The position numbers were made by a program, and so were the translations under genes. From Chitinophagales bacterium (GTDB lineage Bacteria > Bacteroidota > Bacteroidia > Chitinophagales > Chitinophagaceae): a DNA stretch of 43,863 nucleotides. Below the pieces are notes generated by a model that saw only the letters and a program-made list of their open reading frames with translations, made no database searches and was not told where the DNA came from. This document shows positions 34,612 to 43,863 of this stretch, in pieces (the first letter of the stretch is position 1; every line of letters begins with the position of its first letter). The stretch is taken from positions 1 through 43,863 of the forward strand of contig JAATGJ010000060.1 of assembly GCA_015654695.1 (NCBI GenBank), read 5' to 3'.

Positions 34612-37377
34612 CTATATAGAAAAAACCGTTTCAATAATTTCCGCCTGTTCCTGTGCATGCACTTTTGAATAGCCTGTAGCCACAGCAGCAGATGGCTGAC
34701 GACTGATCACTCCATAATTAATACTCTTGAAATTCATTTGCAGGAATGAGGCGGCCCCCATATTCAATGGCTCTTCCTGTACCCAGAACCAGGTAGCCCT
34801 GTTGTATTTTTTATGAAGCTCCTCCAGTTGTTTGGCAGGAAAAGGATACAATTGCTCAATCCGGATAATAGCCATATCCTTCCTGTTTTCTTTTTGCTGG
34901 CGCTCCGCCAGGTCAAAATAAATTTTACCACTGCAGAATATAACTTTCTTTACTTTATCCGTCTCAGCAAAAGAATCGTCAATCACTTCTTTAAAACCGC
35001 CGGTCAAAAATTCCTCTTTGGCAGAATAGCTTCCCGGGTGGCGCAGGTTGGCTTTCGGAGAAAAATTAACCAATGGTTTACGAAAGGGCCATGCGATCTG
35101 CCTGCGCATGGCATGAAATAAATTAGCCGATGTAGTGATGTTTGTAACGATCATATTCAACTCAGCGCATGACTGAAGAAATCTTTCTAACCGTGCACTG
35201 CTATGCTCAGGGCCCTGTCCTTCATAACCATGCGGCAACAGCATAACGAGGCCATTCATACGGTTCCATTTCTGTTCACCGGCAGTAATGAACTGGTCAA
35301 TCATTGACTGGGCTACATTCACAAAATCGCCAAACTGCGCTTCCCATAATACCAATGCATTTGGGTTTGCCAATGAATATCCATACTCAAAACCCAATAC
35401 CGCGTATTCACTTAATAAAGAATTAAATATCCTGTACTGACCGGTAGCACCCGGGATCCGGCTCAACCTGTTATACGCATCATCATTGTTTTCATCACGC
35501 AGCACGGAATGACGATGAGAGAAAGTACCACGACGGATATCCTGTCCGCTCATGCGAACATCATTGCCATCCAAAAGCAAACTGCCATAGGCCATCAACT
35601 CACCACTGGCCCAGTCTAATTTCTGCTCTATGTCAAATAGTTTTATTTTGTCCTGTATGATCTTTTCAATTTTTCTCAATGGTTTGAAACCATCAGGCCA
35701 TTTCATCATAGCCTCAAATACTTTTGTAAAATTTTCATCGCTGATAGCCGTAACAGGTGAATGGTCAAAATCGTCCTCTGCCGCTCTTCGCAGCTTTCGC
35801 CACCATATCTCCGGCTGCTGGTAATTATAGGGCAGTGGCTTTTGCTTTACTTCATCCAATCGTTCCTGCAGGTCGGCCCAGAATTTCTTTTCCATTTCTT
35901 TAGCCAGTTCCTGTGCATCAGCTTCACCATTCTCCAGTAAAAATTTTATATAGACTTCCCGTGGATTAGGATGCTTATCTATCAATGCATATAAATGTGG
36001 CTGGGTAAATTTCGGATCATCACCTTCATTATGACCATGACGGCGGTAACAAACCATATCTATAAACACATCCGAATTAAAATCCTGCCGATAGCGTGTG
36101 GCTATCTCGGCACATTTTAAAACCGCTTCCGGATCATCACCATTAACGTGAAATACCGGGGCCTGTACCGCTGCTGCCAGCGATGTACAATAATCGGAAC
36201 TTCTTGCTTCATCAAAATCGGTGGTAAATCCAATCTGGTTATTAATAACAAAATGAATAGCGCCACCCACACCATAACCACTCAGCTTGCTCATCTGTAT
36301 TAATTCATATACGATGCCCTGCCCGGCAACTGATGCATCACCATGAATCAATATCGGGAGTATCTTATCATAATCCGAATTATATAACACATCAGCTTTT
36401 GCTCTTGAAAATCCAACTACCACCGGGTCCACCGCTTCCAGGTGTGAAGGATTAGGCATTAACTTCAGGTGTACTGTTTTATTATTTGGTGTTGTTATCT
36501 CACTTCCAAAACCCATGTGATATTTTACATCCCCGCTTCCCATTGTCTGGTCCATCTTGCCTGTTCCTTCAAACTCACTGAATATCTGTTCGTAGGTTTT
36601 GCCCATAATATTGGCCAGTATATTCAGCCTTCCGCGATGCGCCATACCGATCACTACTTCATGTACATCATAATCAGCAGCTGTATTGATAATAGCATCC
36701 AAAGCCGCGATAGTCGTTTCACCGCCTTCTAATGAAAATCTTTTTTGTCCAACATATTTGGTATGAAGAAATTTTTCAAACATCACACCCTGGTTCAGTT
36801 TTTCGAGGATCCTTTTTTTCTTCTCCAATGGAACAGGATCAGAAAATTTCTTTTCCATTTCATTGGTCAGCCAGTTCACTTTTTCCTGGTTGCTGATGTA
36901 TTTGAATTCGATACCCACATGACCGGCATACACTTTGTCCAGGTGCGCCCAGATATTTCTCAATGTTGACGGACCAATGCCAATCCTCTCACCCACCTGG
37001 AATACTTTGTCAAGATCGTCTTCACCAAGTCCAAAAAAAGAAAGTGTCAGGTTAGCATCACGATCCTTTCTTTCACGAATGGGATTTGTTTTTGCGATCA
37101 GGTGGCCTTTGTTTCGATATCCCAGTATCATCCGGTAAGCCCCGAGTTCTTTCTTCCAGTTGATACCATCGGCCTGAACAGGTACAGCAATTGCAGCAGG
37201 AGCAGCGGTTGTTTTAGCACCGTTTGAACCAACTTTACCATTACCAATAGCAAAATCAAATCCTTCAAAAAATTTTTTCAATTCAGGATCAACGCTATTG
37301 GGGTCTTTTATAAAATCATTGTAGAGATTTTCAATAAAATCCGGGTGAGAACTGGTGATATAAGAGAAATCCTTCAT
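34612..37377 (-). CDS. sucA: 2-oxoglutarate dehydrogenase E1 component
   Basis: 921 residues, full length. The N-terminal E2-binding helix (FIENLYNDFIKDPNSVDPELKKFFEGFD), thiamine diphosphate-binding elements (HGDASVAGQGIVYE, GDDPEAVLKCAEIATRYR, YRRHGHNEGDDP) and the transketolase-like C-terminal half (GFEYGYSLANPNALVLWEAQFGDF) are all present. It decarboxylates 2-oxoglutarate and passes the succinyl group to SucB. It is first in the sucA-sucB operon. A possible -7 box is GATATTTG just upstream. Confidence 0.95.
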   Translation of the reverse strand: MKDFSYITSSHPDFIENLYNDFIKDPNSVDPELKKFFEGFDFAIGNGKVGSNGAKTTAAPAAIAVPVQADGINWKKELGAYRMILGYRNKGHLIAKTNPIRERKDRDANLTLSFFGLGEDDLDKVFQVGERIGIGPSTLRNIWAHLDKVYAGHVGIEFKYISNQEKVNWLTNEMEKKFSDPVPLEKKKRILEKLNQGVMFEKFLHTKYVGQKRFSLEGGETTIAALDAIINTAADYDVHEVVIGMAHRGRLNILANIMGKTYEQIFSEFEGTGKMDQTMGSGDVKYHMGFGSEITTPNNKTVHLKLMPNPSHLEAVDPVVVGFSRAKADVLYNSDYDKILPILIHGDASVAGQGIVYELIQMSKLSGYGVGGAIHFVINNQIGFTTDFDEARSSDYCTSLAAAVQAPVFHVNGDDPEAVLKCAEIATRYRQDFNSDVFIDMVCYRRHGHNEGDDPKFTQPHLYALIDKHPNPREVYIKFLLENGEADAQELAKEMEKKFWADLQERLDEVKQKPLPYNYQQPEIWWRKLRRAAEDDFDHSPVTAISDENFTKVFEAMMKWPDGFKPLRKIEKIIQDKIKLFDIEQKLDWASGELMAYGSLLLDGNDVRMSGQDIRRGTFSHRHSVLRDENNDDAYNRLSRIPGATGQYRIFNSLLSEYAVLGFEYGYSLANPNALVLWEAQFGDFVNVAQSMIDQFITAGEQKWNRMNGLVMLLPHGYEGQGPEHSSARLERFLQSCAELNMIVTNITTSANLFHAMRRQIAWPFRKPLVNFSPKANLRHPGSYSAKEEFLTGGFKEVIDDSFAETDKVKKVIFCSGKIYFDLAERQQKENRKDMAIIRIEQLYPFPAKQLEELHKKYNRATWFWVQEEPLNMGAASFLQMNFKSINYGVISRQPSAAVATGYSKVHAQEQAEIIETVFSI

Positions 37378-37596
37378 GAATGTGGATATTTATATGGCCA
37401 TTTGGGGAAACAAATATCGCTTAAAAAGTCTGAAAATCAGGGGGCATTTTGATCAAAAGCTACTGGAAAAATTCTTGTAAGACGATACTCACTTCAAAAT
37501 GATCTGCTGCTTAACATTGGCTGTCAGGCAAGTTACAGACAGTGTTTTCTGGTATCCTTTCAATTTCGGCGCTTTACCAACTAAAACTGCTGAAAA

Positions 37597-37628
37597 TTTG
37601 GTAGTTAAGGCACTCAACCCTACCTTTG
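37597..37628 (+). promoter_or_regulatory. Promoter of rpsT
   Basis: TTTG (37597-37600), a 20-base spacer, and TACCTTTG (37621-37628) match the Bacteroidota -33/-7 consensus very well. Transcription should start near 37634, about 18 bases before the ATG at 37652. The 37378-37651 gap holds only this and the sucA upstream region. Confidence 0.7.
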
Positions 37629-37651
37629 CCCTCCTTTAAAAATGATACGAA

Positions 37652-37903
37652 ATGGCTAATCACAAGGCAACAAAAAAAGATGTACGTCAGGCCGCCAAAC
37701 GCCGTGACAGAAATAAATATTACGGAAAGACAACCCGTAACGCGATCCGCGACCTGAAGGAAGAAAAAGGCGCAGAAATGGGTAAAAAATTGCCGGTAGT
37801 CGCCGCCATGATTGACAAACTGGCAAAACGCGGTGTCATTCACAAGAACAAAGCAGCCAACCTGAAAAGCAAGCTGACCAGGAAAGCAAACGCAGCTAAA
37901 TAA
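37652..37903 (+). CDS. rpsT: 30S ribosomal protein S20
   Basis: 83 residues, the usual size. MANHKATKKDVRQAAKRRDRN starts the family pattern, and NKAANLKSKLTRKANA ends it. The chain is very basic and helical, binding 16S rRNA during 30S assembly. It is a single-gene unit with a consensus promoter and a strong terminator. Confidence 0.96.
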   Translation: MANHKATKKDVRQAAKRRDRNKYYGKTTRNAIRDLKEEKGAEMGKKLPVVAAMIDKLAKRGVIHKNKAANLKSKLTRKANAAK

Positions 37904-37929
37904 AACTATCCGCATAAATTGTTTCAAAG

Positions 37930-37954
37930 GCATCTCATACGGGATGCTTTTTTA
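37930..37954 (+). terminator. Terminator of rpsT
   Basis: GCATCTC (37930-37936) pairs with GGGATGC (37941-37947) around loop ATAC and is followed by TTTTTTATTTT. It lies 26 bases after the stop codon. Confidence 0.82.
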
Positions 37955-38058
37955 TTTTGGCTTCCGTAGCTTTAATAAAGAAATATTTTACCAGCTTAGA
38001 TTCCCTGGTCGGGCTGCAGGACGCTCCGTTCATCGTTTGATAATTCTAATCATCAATT

Positions 38059-39789
38059 ATGCAAAAGCTATTTGTTCAATTATTATTGTCTTTAGTCGCA
38101 GTACACTCTTCTTATGCTCAAACTATCACAACAAAATTTGAAAGATCGGGTGGTAAAGAAACACCTACTTATTCTGAGATCATTGACTGGTGGCAAAAAT
38201 TAGATCAGCAATCAGGTAAAGTAAAAATGCTGCCGATGGGAATGACCGATGCAGGATTTCCATTGCACCTCATTGTAGTTTCCAATAATGGCGATCATAA
38301 TTTCGAAAATATCCGGAAGAATAATAAACGGGTCATTCTTATCAACAATGGCATTCATCCCGGTGAGCCGGATGGAGTGGATGCCAGCATGTTACTGGCA
38401 AGGGACATTGTTATCAATAAATATAAAATACCGGGTAACATTGTTCTCGCCATCATACCTATTTATAATATAGGCGGTTGTCTCAACCGTAGCGCCAATT
38501 ACCGTGTTGATCAGAATGGCCCTGAAGAATTTGGTTTTCGCGGCAACTCACAGAACCTTGACCTGAACAGGGATTTCATCAAATGTGATTCAAAAGACGC
38601 AAGGGCATTCACAGAAATATTTCATCTCACCGATCCTGATGTATTTGTTGACAATCATGTAAGCAATGGCGCCGATTACCAGCATATAATGACTTTGTTA
38701 ACCACCCAGCACAATAAACTTGGCGGAGTAATGGGTGAATTTCTTAACAAACAATTTGAACCAGCCCTTTACTCGTTGATGAAAGAAAAAGGATTTGATC
38801 TTATTCCTTATGTCAACCATTTTGATGATAGGCCGGAAAATGGCTGGCCAGAATTCTGGGACAGCCCACGCTATGGAAGCGGTTATGCTACTTTGTGGCA
38901 TACATTTTCATTTGTTCCAGAAACGCACCTGCTGAAACCTTATGAGCAAAGGGTGAAAGCAACCTATGCATTGATGCAATCATTCATTGAATTCACAGCA
39001 AGAAACAGCGAACAGATAAAGAACCTGCGAAATCAAACCAAACAATCCGTAAAATCCATGACGGATTTCCCCGTTAGCTGGTCATTGGATCGTTCGCAAT
39101 TCAAGGAAGTATTATACAAAGGATATGAATCAGGTCATAAACCAAGTGACGTGTCTGGTTTGCCAAGATTATATTATGACCGGAGCAGGCCTTTTGAAAA
39201 AACAATAAAAATATTTAATTACTTCCCTGTTAAATCAACGATTAAAAAACCAGCCGCTTATATCATTCCGCAGGGCTGGTGGAAAGTAATAGACTTGCTC
39301 AGGCTGAACAAAGTACAGATGAGCCAGTTTAAAAAGGATACAAGTATTGAAGCAGAAGTATACAAAATTGAAGATTATAAAACATCTCCGCGGCAATATG
39401 AAATGCATCATCCTAACAGTGATACAAAAATTTCTTCATCGCTGCAAAAAGTACAATTTAAAAAAGGCGACTGGTATATCCCTATGAACCAGGTTGCTAA
39501 TCGTTTCTTACTTGAAACATTAGAGCCACAGGCGGAAGATTCTTATTTCGCCTGGAATTATTTTGATGCAATACTTGGGCAAAAAGAAGGTTACTCTGCT
39601 TATGTCTTTGAGGATATAGCGGCTGATTACTTAAAAACTAACCCGGGCTTAAAGTCAAAACTGGAACAAAGAAGAATTACTGATACAGCATTTGCCAAAG
39701 ATGGACGGGCTCAATTGAATTTTGTGTACCAGAATTCTCCATGGTTTGAACCTGCGTATCTACAGTATCCTGTTTACAGGCTACAATAA
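38059..39789 (+). CDS. M14-family zinc carboxypeptidase (576 residues)
   Basis: A signal peptide (1-20, ending HSSYAQ) is followed by an M14 domain with zinc ligands in NNGIHPGEPDGVD (His and Glu), the third ligand in FVDNHVSNGADYQH, and catalytic Glu in FVPETHLLKP. NLDLNRDFIKCD carries the substrate-binding Asn-Arg pair. The C-terminal 250 residues are not recognised. It should be periplasmic or exported and cut C-terminal or other peptides. It is the second M14 enzyme of the window and shares only the core motifs with the one at 24960. Confidence 0.85.
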   Translation: MQKLFVQLLLSLVAVHSSYAQTITTKFERSGGKETPTYSEIIDWWQKLDQQSGKVKMLPMGMTDAGFPLHLIVVSNNGDHNFENIRKNNKRVILINNGIHPGEPDGVDASMLLARDIVINKYKIPGNIVLAIIPIYNIGGCLNRSANYRVDQNGPEEFGFRGNSQNLDLNRDFIKCDSKDARAFTEIFHLTDPDVFVDNHVSNGADYQHIMTLLTTQHNKLGGVMGEFLNKQFEPALYSLMKEKGFDLIPYVNHFDDRPENGWPEFWDSPRYGSGYATLWHTFSFVPETHLLKPYEQRVKATYALMQSFIEFTARNSEQIKNLRNQTKQSVKSMTDFPVSWSLDRSQFKEVLYKGYESGHKPSDVSGLPRLYYDRSRPFEKTIKIFNYFPVKSTIKKPAAYIIPQGWWKVIDLLRLNKVQMSQFKKDTSIEAEVYKIEDYKTSPRQYEMHHPNSDTKISSSLQKVQFKKGDWYIPMNQVANRFLLETLEPQAEDSYFAWNYFDAILGQKEGYSAYVFEDIAADYLKTNPGLKSKLEQRRITDTAFAKDGRAQLNFVYQNSPWFEPAYLQYPVYRLQ

Positions 39790-41040
39790 TTATTTGGCAA
39801 CTTCCCGTAGTAGTTGTTTTTTTTCAGGTTGCACTTCTGTCTTATCAATTCTTTTAAAAATAGTGCGCCCGATGATCAGGCTAAGAATTAAAACGAATAT
39901 GCTCAGATAACCAACCCAGTCATAGTTATACATTTTATGCGATGCTTTATCTGTATGTATAATAACTCCGGCAGCCAGGGAAGCAATCCCTTGCCCTAAT
40001 TGCTGCACACTTCCATTCACACTCATAAAACTACCCCGCTGGTCCTGAGATACCACTTCGCTGATCATAGCCTGTGCCACTACTATCCTGCTGGTAACCA
40101 CCAAAAAAAGGATGGTAAAAAATCCGAGCGCTACCGTTATATGCATATCCGGCATATTAGTGAGAATTATTACAAGAAATAAAGAAAGAAAAAGAGACCA
40201 AAGAAAAACCGGCAACTTCCCTTTTTTATCAGAGAAACGACCTAAATATATTGCAGATACAAATGAAGCTATGCCTCCACATAATAAGATCAGCGGTATC
40301 TGTTCTTTTGTAAAACCTTTATTAAATTCGAGATAGGATGGTATAAAAGGAATTACTAAAAAATGACCAAGCATAAATAGACAAGAAAAGATAAGGGCCG
40401 CCCGCTGCACGGGTATTTTCATTGTTTTGACCAGGGCGTCGAACCTGGAATTGTTTTGATTGACCCCGATATGGTCTGTCATTGCTGGCAGAAATTTTAT
40501 TATAAAAGGAATCAGTATCACACCCAGTGAGCCAATGATGAGAAAAGGAATATGCCAGTTGAAATTAAAAAGGTTGGTAAGATAGAGGGATAAAGGAATT
40601 CCTATTACAGCGGCCACAGCAAACGCACTCATAACTGCGCCCATAGCCCTCCCCCTTCTCTCGTAAGTAAACAGGTCAGCAATAATTGAAAGAACCTGGG
40701 CGCCCAAAATACCTACGAATAATCCTGCAAATACTCTTGATGCGAGTAGCAGGCCGTAGGTTGGCGCAAGCCCACAGGCAATTGTTCCCAGTAAGAAACC
40801 AATATATCCGAAGATCAACGATTTTTTCCTGTCAAACCGGTCTACAAGCAGTGCTACGATTAAACCGGAAACAAAAGCACTAACTGAATAAGAAGCGACC
40901 AACATGCTAAACTGAAATGCTGATATATTAAAATACGGTACCAGGTAAATACTCAACGGCACCATGATGATAAAATCAAGTATATGCGTAAAGTTTAGGG
41001 CTGCAAGTATAAAAATTATAATGTGTTCTTTTTTATTCAT
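39790..41040 (-). CDS. MFS transporter, drug-exporter type
   Basis: 416 residues with about 12 transmembrane helices. The loop after helix 2 has the MFS signature VDRFDRKKSLIFGYIGFLLG, and LLASRVFAGLFVGILGAQVLSIIADLF is the motif of helices 4 and 5 in DHA1-type exporters. The ERRGRAMGAVMSAFAVAAVIGIPLSL motif C-like segment (with proline) supports an antiporter. It resembles the YdhP/AraJ group; the substrate is unknown. It ends directly at the stop of the convergent M14 gene. Confidence 0.87.
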   Translation of the reverse strand: MNKKEHIIIFILAALNFTHILDFIIMVPLSIYLVPYFNISAFQFSMLVASYSVSAFVSGLIVALLVDRFDRKKSLIFGYIGFLLGTIACGLAPTYGLLLASRVFAGLFVGILGAQVLSIIADLFTYERRGRAMGAVMSAFAVAAVIGIPLSLYLTNLFNFNWHIPFLIIGSLGVILIPFIIKFLPAMTDHIGVNQNNSRFDALVKTMKIPVQRAALIFSCLFMLGHFLVIPFIPSYLEFNKGFTKEQIPLILLCGGIASFVSAIYLGRFSDKKGKLPVFLWSLFLSLFLVIILTNMPDMHITVALGFFTILFLVVTSRIVVAQAMISEVVSQDQRGSFMSVNGSVQQLGQGIASLAAGVIIHTDKASHKMYNYDWVGYLSIFVLILSLIIGRTIFKRIDKTEVQPEKKQLLREVAK

Positions 41041-41230
41041 TTTTAAAGAAGTGCAGCAAAGATTACTGAAAATACTAATAAAACAATAAGGCGGGCTATT
41101 TTATCTATTAACCTAAATTGAAATGGATGGCAATAAAGATCGTTTGAGTAAATAGAATAATTTATTCTAAACAGGTTTTTAGTTAATAAGTAAAAGTGAT
41201 TGGTAATAGGCACCTGAAATTTAATCCGGT

Positions 41231-43204
41231 CTAAAATTCCAATTTCCAAACCTGATCTGAATATCCATTACCAGTAGCTGAAGCTCCTGTTATGTATATT
41301 GCATTATTGACAGAAATCATACCTGAAATAATAATGGCCTGGTCCAGTATTCCAATTGACCATGTGTCATTTATAGCATCGTAAATATCAAATTTATTTT
41401 TTTCTGTCCCATCATTACCCCAAAAAACAACATTATTATCTTTCCTGGCGGTGCGGTATTGAGAAAAAGAATTGGCCTGAAAAAGACAGGCGAAAGTGGT
41501 TGATTGAGTATTGAAATCAAAAAACTCAACCTCATTTGTAATACCATTGGAAGTTGTACCTCCTGCCCATAAAGTCTTTCCACGCATTCCTACGCTGGCT
41601 ATCCCAAATTTTGGTTTACTAAGAGAGGATACCGACCACGCATCCGTTGATGGGTCGTATATATCAATTGCATTAGAAGCCATACCACCAGAAATCGTAG
41701 AGCCTCCTCCGGCAAAATAAAGTTTACCCTGAACGTTTGCAGGAGAAATTAAATAGCGGGGTTGGCTTAAATTTTTTGTGGACCATGAATTGTTTCCGCT
41801 ATTGTATATAAAAACAGAATTTCCCCCGGCAAAAAAAACCTTGGCCCCAACAGCAATTGAAGAAAAATGACCGGGTTGTGGTAATTCAACAACAGACCAG
41901 GAACCTGATAAAGCATCGAAAACATCTATTCGCGATGTTTGCCTGACAGCCGGAGTTGTCGCGGTACCTCCTGCAAAAAAAACCTTGTCGCTTGCTGTTA
42001 CAGCCGCTAATCCCCATCGTGGCTGACTTAACTCGGCAGTATTCCAGGAACCGGTATTGATATCTAAAATATCTACCCTTGATGAAAAATGCGGACCGGG
42101 GCTGGTGGATGGGGTTGTTCCGCCTGCAAAGAAAATCTTGTTTGCAATGGTTGCAACCGCACTGACTTTCCTTTGCTGAGACAAGGTTCCGGCAGGAATT
42201 AATTGAGCCTGGATGACAGGTCTGTTAATAGCCTTCACTTGTATAAAGAGTGTATCATCGTCTGTCGCGCCGTTATTATCTGTTACTACTAACCGAAAAC
42301 TATATGTACCGGGAAGCAAATTGGTAATACCTGTTGTTACAGAGTTAGGGTTAACAAATGCTACAGAAAAGTTAGTGCCGGTAATTAATGTCCATTGATA
42401 GGAAACTATGAAACCATCTGGATCAGCAGATCTGCTTCCGTCTAAAAAAATTAGCGGAGAAGCCAGGCCGCAATTTTGCAATTCATAGTTTACTGTTGTA
42501 TCATTTCCTGCTTTAGCGATTGGTGGCAGACCTGTAATGGCTTTAACCGTGATAGTAACGGTATCTTTTGAAAATAAACCGCCGGCATCTGTTACAATAA
42601 GCTCAAACTGATAAACACCCTGCAAAAGTCCTTCAACCTGTGTTTGTATCCCGATTGGATTTAATATAGTAACAATCGAGGGGCCGGAAATTTTTGTCCA
42701 TGCATAACTGAGTATATTATTATCCGGATCATGGGATGCGCTTCCATCAATGACAACTGAATTCAGGGGTACGGTAATTGCAGTGTCTCTTCCCGCGTCT
42801 GCAAGCGGCGGGTGATTGGTGGGTACTGCGTCAACAATAATTTCCGTTGTATCCATTGAAAAAAGTCCCCCATTGTCGGTTACCTTTAGTTCAAACTGAT
42901 ATTTACCGGCTTGAAGAGAGGTAACTTTTGTTACAGATGATGAAGCGGAAAGAATGCTGAATAAAGCAGGACCAGAAATTTTTGTCCATCTAAAATCTAC
43001 GATTGAACCATCAGGATCACTGGATGAGGCTCCATTCAATGCGATACTATCTGTTGGCAAAGTGATTAATTGGTCGTTACCGGCATTTGCAATAGGCGGT
43101 TCATTTACACCTTTGCAATTTTCACACGAATATTCCCTCTGGCAGGAAAAAAACAAATACCAAGTAATAAGAATAAGCAGTATTTTTCTTAATAATAGTT
43201 TCAT
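41231..43204 (-). CDS. Lipoprotein with three PKD domains and Kelch-like repeats
   Basis: 657 residues. The signal peptide ends WYLFFSC (Cys21), followed by a cysteine pair CENCKG. Three PKD-like domains run from about 36 to 330, each starting PPIANAGNDQ or PPLADAGRDT and containing SDPDG and YQFELKVTDNGG-like strands. From about 340 to 657, six or so Kelch-type repeats carry FFAGG and SWS motifs, enough for a beta-propeller. The repeats vary in sequence, so they are not a recent DNA duplication. The protein should be surface-bound, perhaps binding carbohydrate or protein. Function is unknown. Confidence 0.83.
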   Translation of the reverse strand: MKLLLRKILLILITWYLFFSCQREYSCENCKGVNEPPIANAGNDQLITLPTDSIALNGASSSDPDGSIVDFRWTKISGPALFSILSASSSVTKVTSLQAGKYQFELKVTDNGGLFSMDTTEIIVDAVPTNHPPLADAGRDTAITVPLNSVVIDGSASHDPDNNILSYAWTKISGPSIVTILNPIGIQTQVEGLLQGVYQFELIVTDAGGLFSKDTVTITVKAITGLPPIAKAGNDTTVNYELQNCGLASPLIFLDGSRSADPDGFIVSYQWTLITGTNFSVAFVNPNSVTTGITNLLPGTYSFRLVVTDNNGATDDDTLFIQVKAINRPVIQAQLIPAGTLSQQRKVSAVATIANKIFFAGGTTPSTSPGPHFSSRVDILDINTGSWNTAELSQPRWGLAAVTASDKVFFAGGTATTPAVRQTSRIDVFDALSGSWSVVELPQPGHFSSIAVGAKVFFAGGNSVFIYNSGNNSWSTKNLSQPRYLISPANVQGKLYFAGGGSTISGGMASNAIDIYDPSTDAWSVSSLSKPKFGIASVGMRGKTLWAGGTTSNGITNEVEFFDFNTQSTTFACLFQANSFSQYRTARKDNNVVFWGNDGTEKNKFDIYDAINDTWSIGILDQAIIISGMISVNNAIYITGASATGNGYSDQVWKLEF

Positions 43205-43389
43205 GGTTTACATCCTACTATTATAACTATTTAAAGTTGATAATAACCGGCCAAAAACATCCACCCCCATTTTATTTAATGTTTCAAATTGCAAATATTC
43301 AAAATAAAAAAAAGCCTTAGCCCATCTTAAATTAAACAAAATAATTCAATGCCGGCTATGATGAGAACAGTCACTATGGAAAACAAAAA

Positions 43390-43425
43390 AGCCCCTCTCG
43401 TTTAAAACGAGAAGGGCTATTAATA
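43390..43425 (-). terminator. Terminator of the rRNA operon
   Basis: AGCCCCTCTCGTTT (43390-43403) and AAAACGAGAAGGGCT (43404-43418) form a long near-perfect stem. On the minus strand it is followed by TTTTTTGTTTTCC. It lies just after the 5S rRNA 3' end. The 43205-43389 stretch otherwise holds nothing I can name. Confidence 0.88.
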
Positions 43426-43429
43426 AATA

Positions 43430-43540
43430 TGGCAGCTACCTACTCTCCCGCATTGTTGTGCAGTACCATCGGCCATAAGGAGGTTAACTACTCTGTTCGG
43501 TATGGGAAGAGGTGAACACCCTTGGAAAAACCACCATAAA
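43430..43540 (-). rRNA. rrf: 5S ribosomal RNA
   Basis: The minus strand contains CACCTCTTCCCATACCGAAC, the conserved loop region of 5S rRNA, followed by GAGTAGTTAA and the 3' half CCGATGGTACTGC and GGGAGAGTAGGT. Length is about 110 bases; ends are estimated to within a few bases. It is downstream of the 23S rRNA in the operon. Confidence 0.9.
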
Positions 43541-43680
43541 AAGATCAAAATTCCAAAAGCAAATTCCAGTGATCCAATTTGGAATTTGTGATTTGTTATT
43601 CGGAATTTAATAATGTCATATTGGGAAATGTTAGAAGGAGTCTCTGATATATTCATTTTTAGAAAATGAATAAAAAAATT
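43541..43680. other. 23S-5S intergenic spacer with repeat-like words and a processing-like hairpin
   Basis: AATTCCAAA/GGAATTTG words recur at 43549, 43562, 43577 and 43602. ATTCATTTT (43651-43659) and AAAATGAAT (43663-43671) form a 9-bp hairpin beside the 23S 3' end that may help processing. No tRNA is present. Confidence 0.5.
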
Positions 43681-43863
43681 AAAGCGTACGGGCAATTAGT
43701 ACTACTCGGCTTTAATGTTACCACTTTTACACCTGTAGCCTATCAACGTCATAGTCTCTGACGGCCCTTAAAAGTAAACTCATCTTAAGGAAGGTTTCAC
43801 GCTTAGATGCTTTCAGCGTTTATCCTGGCCACACTTAGCTACTCAGCATTGCACCTGGCGGCA
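43681..43863 (-). rRNA. 23S ribosomal RNA, 3' end (partial)
   Basis: The minus strand shows the conserved 23S 3' region: GCATCTAAGCGTGAAACC, GAGACTATGACGTTGATAGG and GAGTAGTACTAATTGCCCG just before the end. The gene continues past the window edge, so only about 180 bases are visible. The 3' end near 43681 is estimated. Confidence 0.92.

Noticed and set aside
41231-43204. A recent tandem DNA repeat in the PKD/Kelch gene
   Set aside because: The repeats are similar as protein but diverged in DNA, as normal for old domain repeats.
1-43863. CRISPR array, tRNA genes, transposase or prophage
   Set aside because: No regularly spaced direct repeats, no TψC-arm-like words in a tRNA context, and no transposase, integrase or phage structural protein were recognised.

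Overview
The window looks like a chromosome segment of a Bacteroidota bacterium, most likely of the family Chitinophagaceae or close to it. The signs are a T9SS-type C-terminal sorting domain, an orphan TonB plug protein, PKD/Kelch and LVIVD lipoproteins, monofunctional LysC and short-form AMP nucleosidase, and promoters with the Bacteroidota -7 element TAnnTTTG and almost no Shine-Dalgarno sequences. It ends in the 5S and the 3' part of the 23S rRNA of an rRNA operon read on the minus strand. The genus is inference.

Bases 1-7154 are the most unusual part: a metal- and stress-like accessory locus. It holds a class III nucleotidyl cyclase fused to a YHS metal-binding domain; an AraC regulator with an N-terminal HMA-like CxxC domain; a 41-residue metallothionein-like peptide with eight cysteines; a three-gene unit (small secreted protein, secreted HMA protein, outer-membrane beta-barrel); a three-gene unit (DJ-1/PfpI-like lipoprotein, DUF2147, small membrane protein); and a GlxA-type AraC regulator. 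Four transcription units begin with the same promoter architecture: TTGTCC-like half-sites 21 bp apart, a CTGAC box exactly 10 bp into the site, and a TAnnTTTG-like -7 box 28-29 bp after the second half-site. I read this as a regulon controlled by an AraC-type activator, probably the HMA-AraC protein encoded inside the locus. No copper ATPase is present, so the inducing signal is unknown.

Bases 7262-15677 are mainly housekeeping: an HsdR-N-like nuclease-fold protein, AMP nucleosidase, a fused double ABC ATPase, a giant TraB/GumN protein with extra repeats, and queA behind a structured leader. Bases 15822-18268 hold a type II restriction-modification pair resembling AccI, probably acquired. 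Bases 18540-24810 hold an orphan TonB plug protein, a carboxypeptidase-regulatory-like protein, an aspartate kinase gene broken by an in-frame TAA, two LVIVD-like lipoproteins, a malate/lactate dehydrogenase family enzyme and ssb. Bases 24960-43204 hold two M14 metallopeptidases, mnmA, a T9SS-secreted subtilase, an RsmB-like rRNA methyltransferase, sucA-sucB, rpsT, an MFS exporter and a PKD/Kelch lipoprotein. The rRNA genes follow.

Short dispersed-looking repeats appear in several places: upstream of the first locus, inside the linker of the ABC ATPase, inside rsmB, after mnmA, between sucA and sucB, and in the 23S-5S spacer. No tRNA, CRISPR array, transposase or replication origin was seen.
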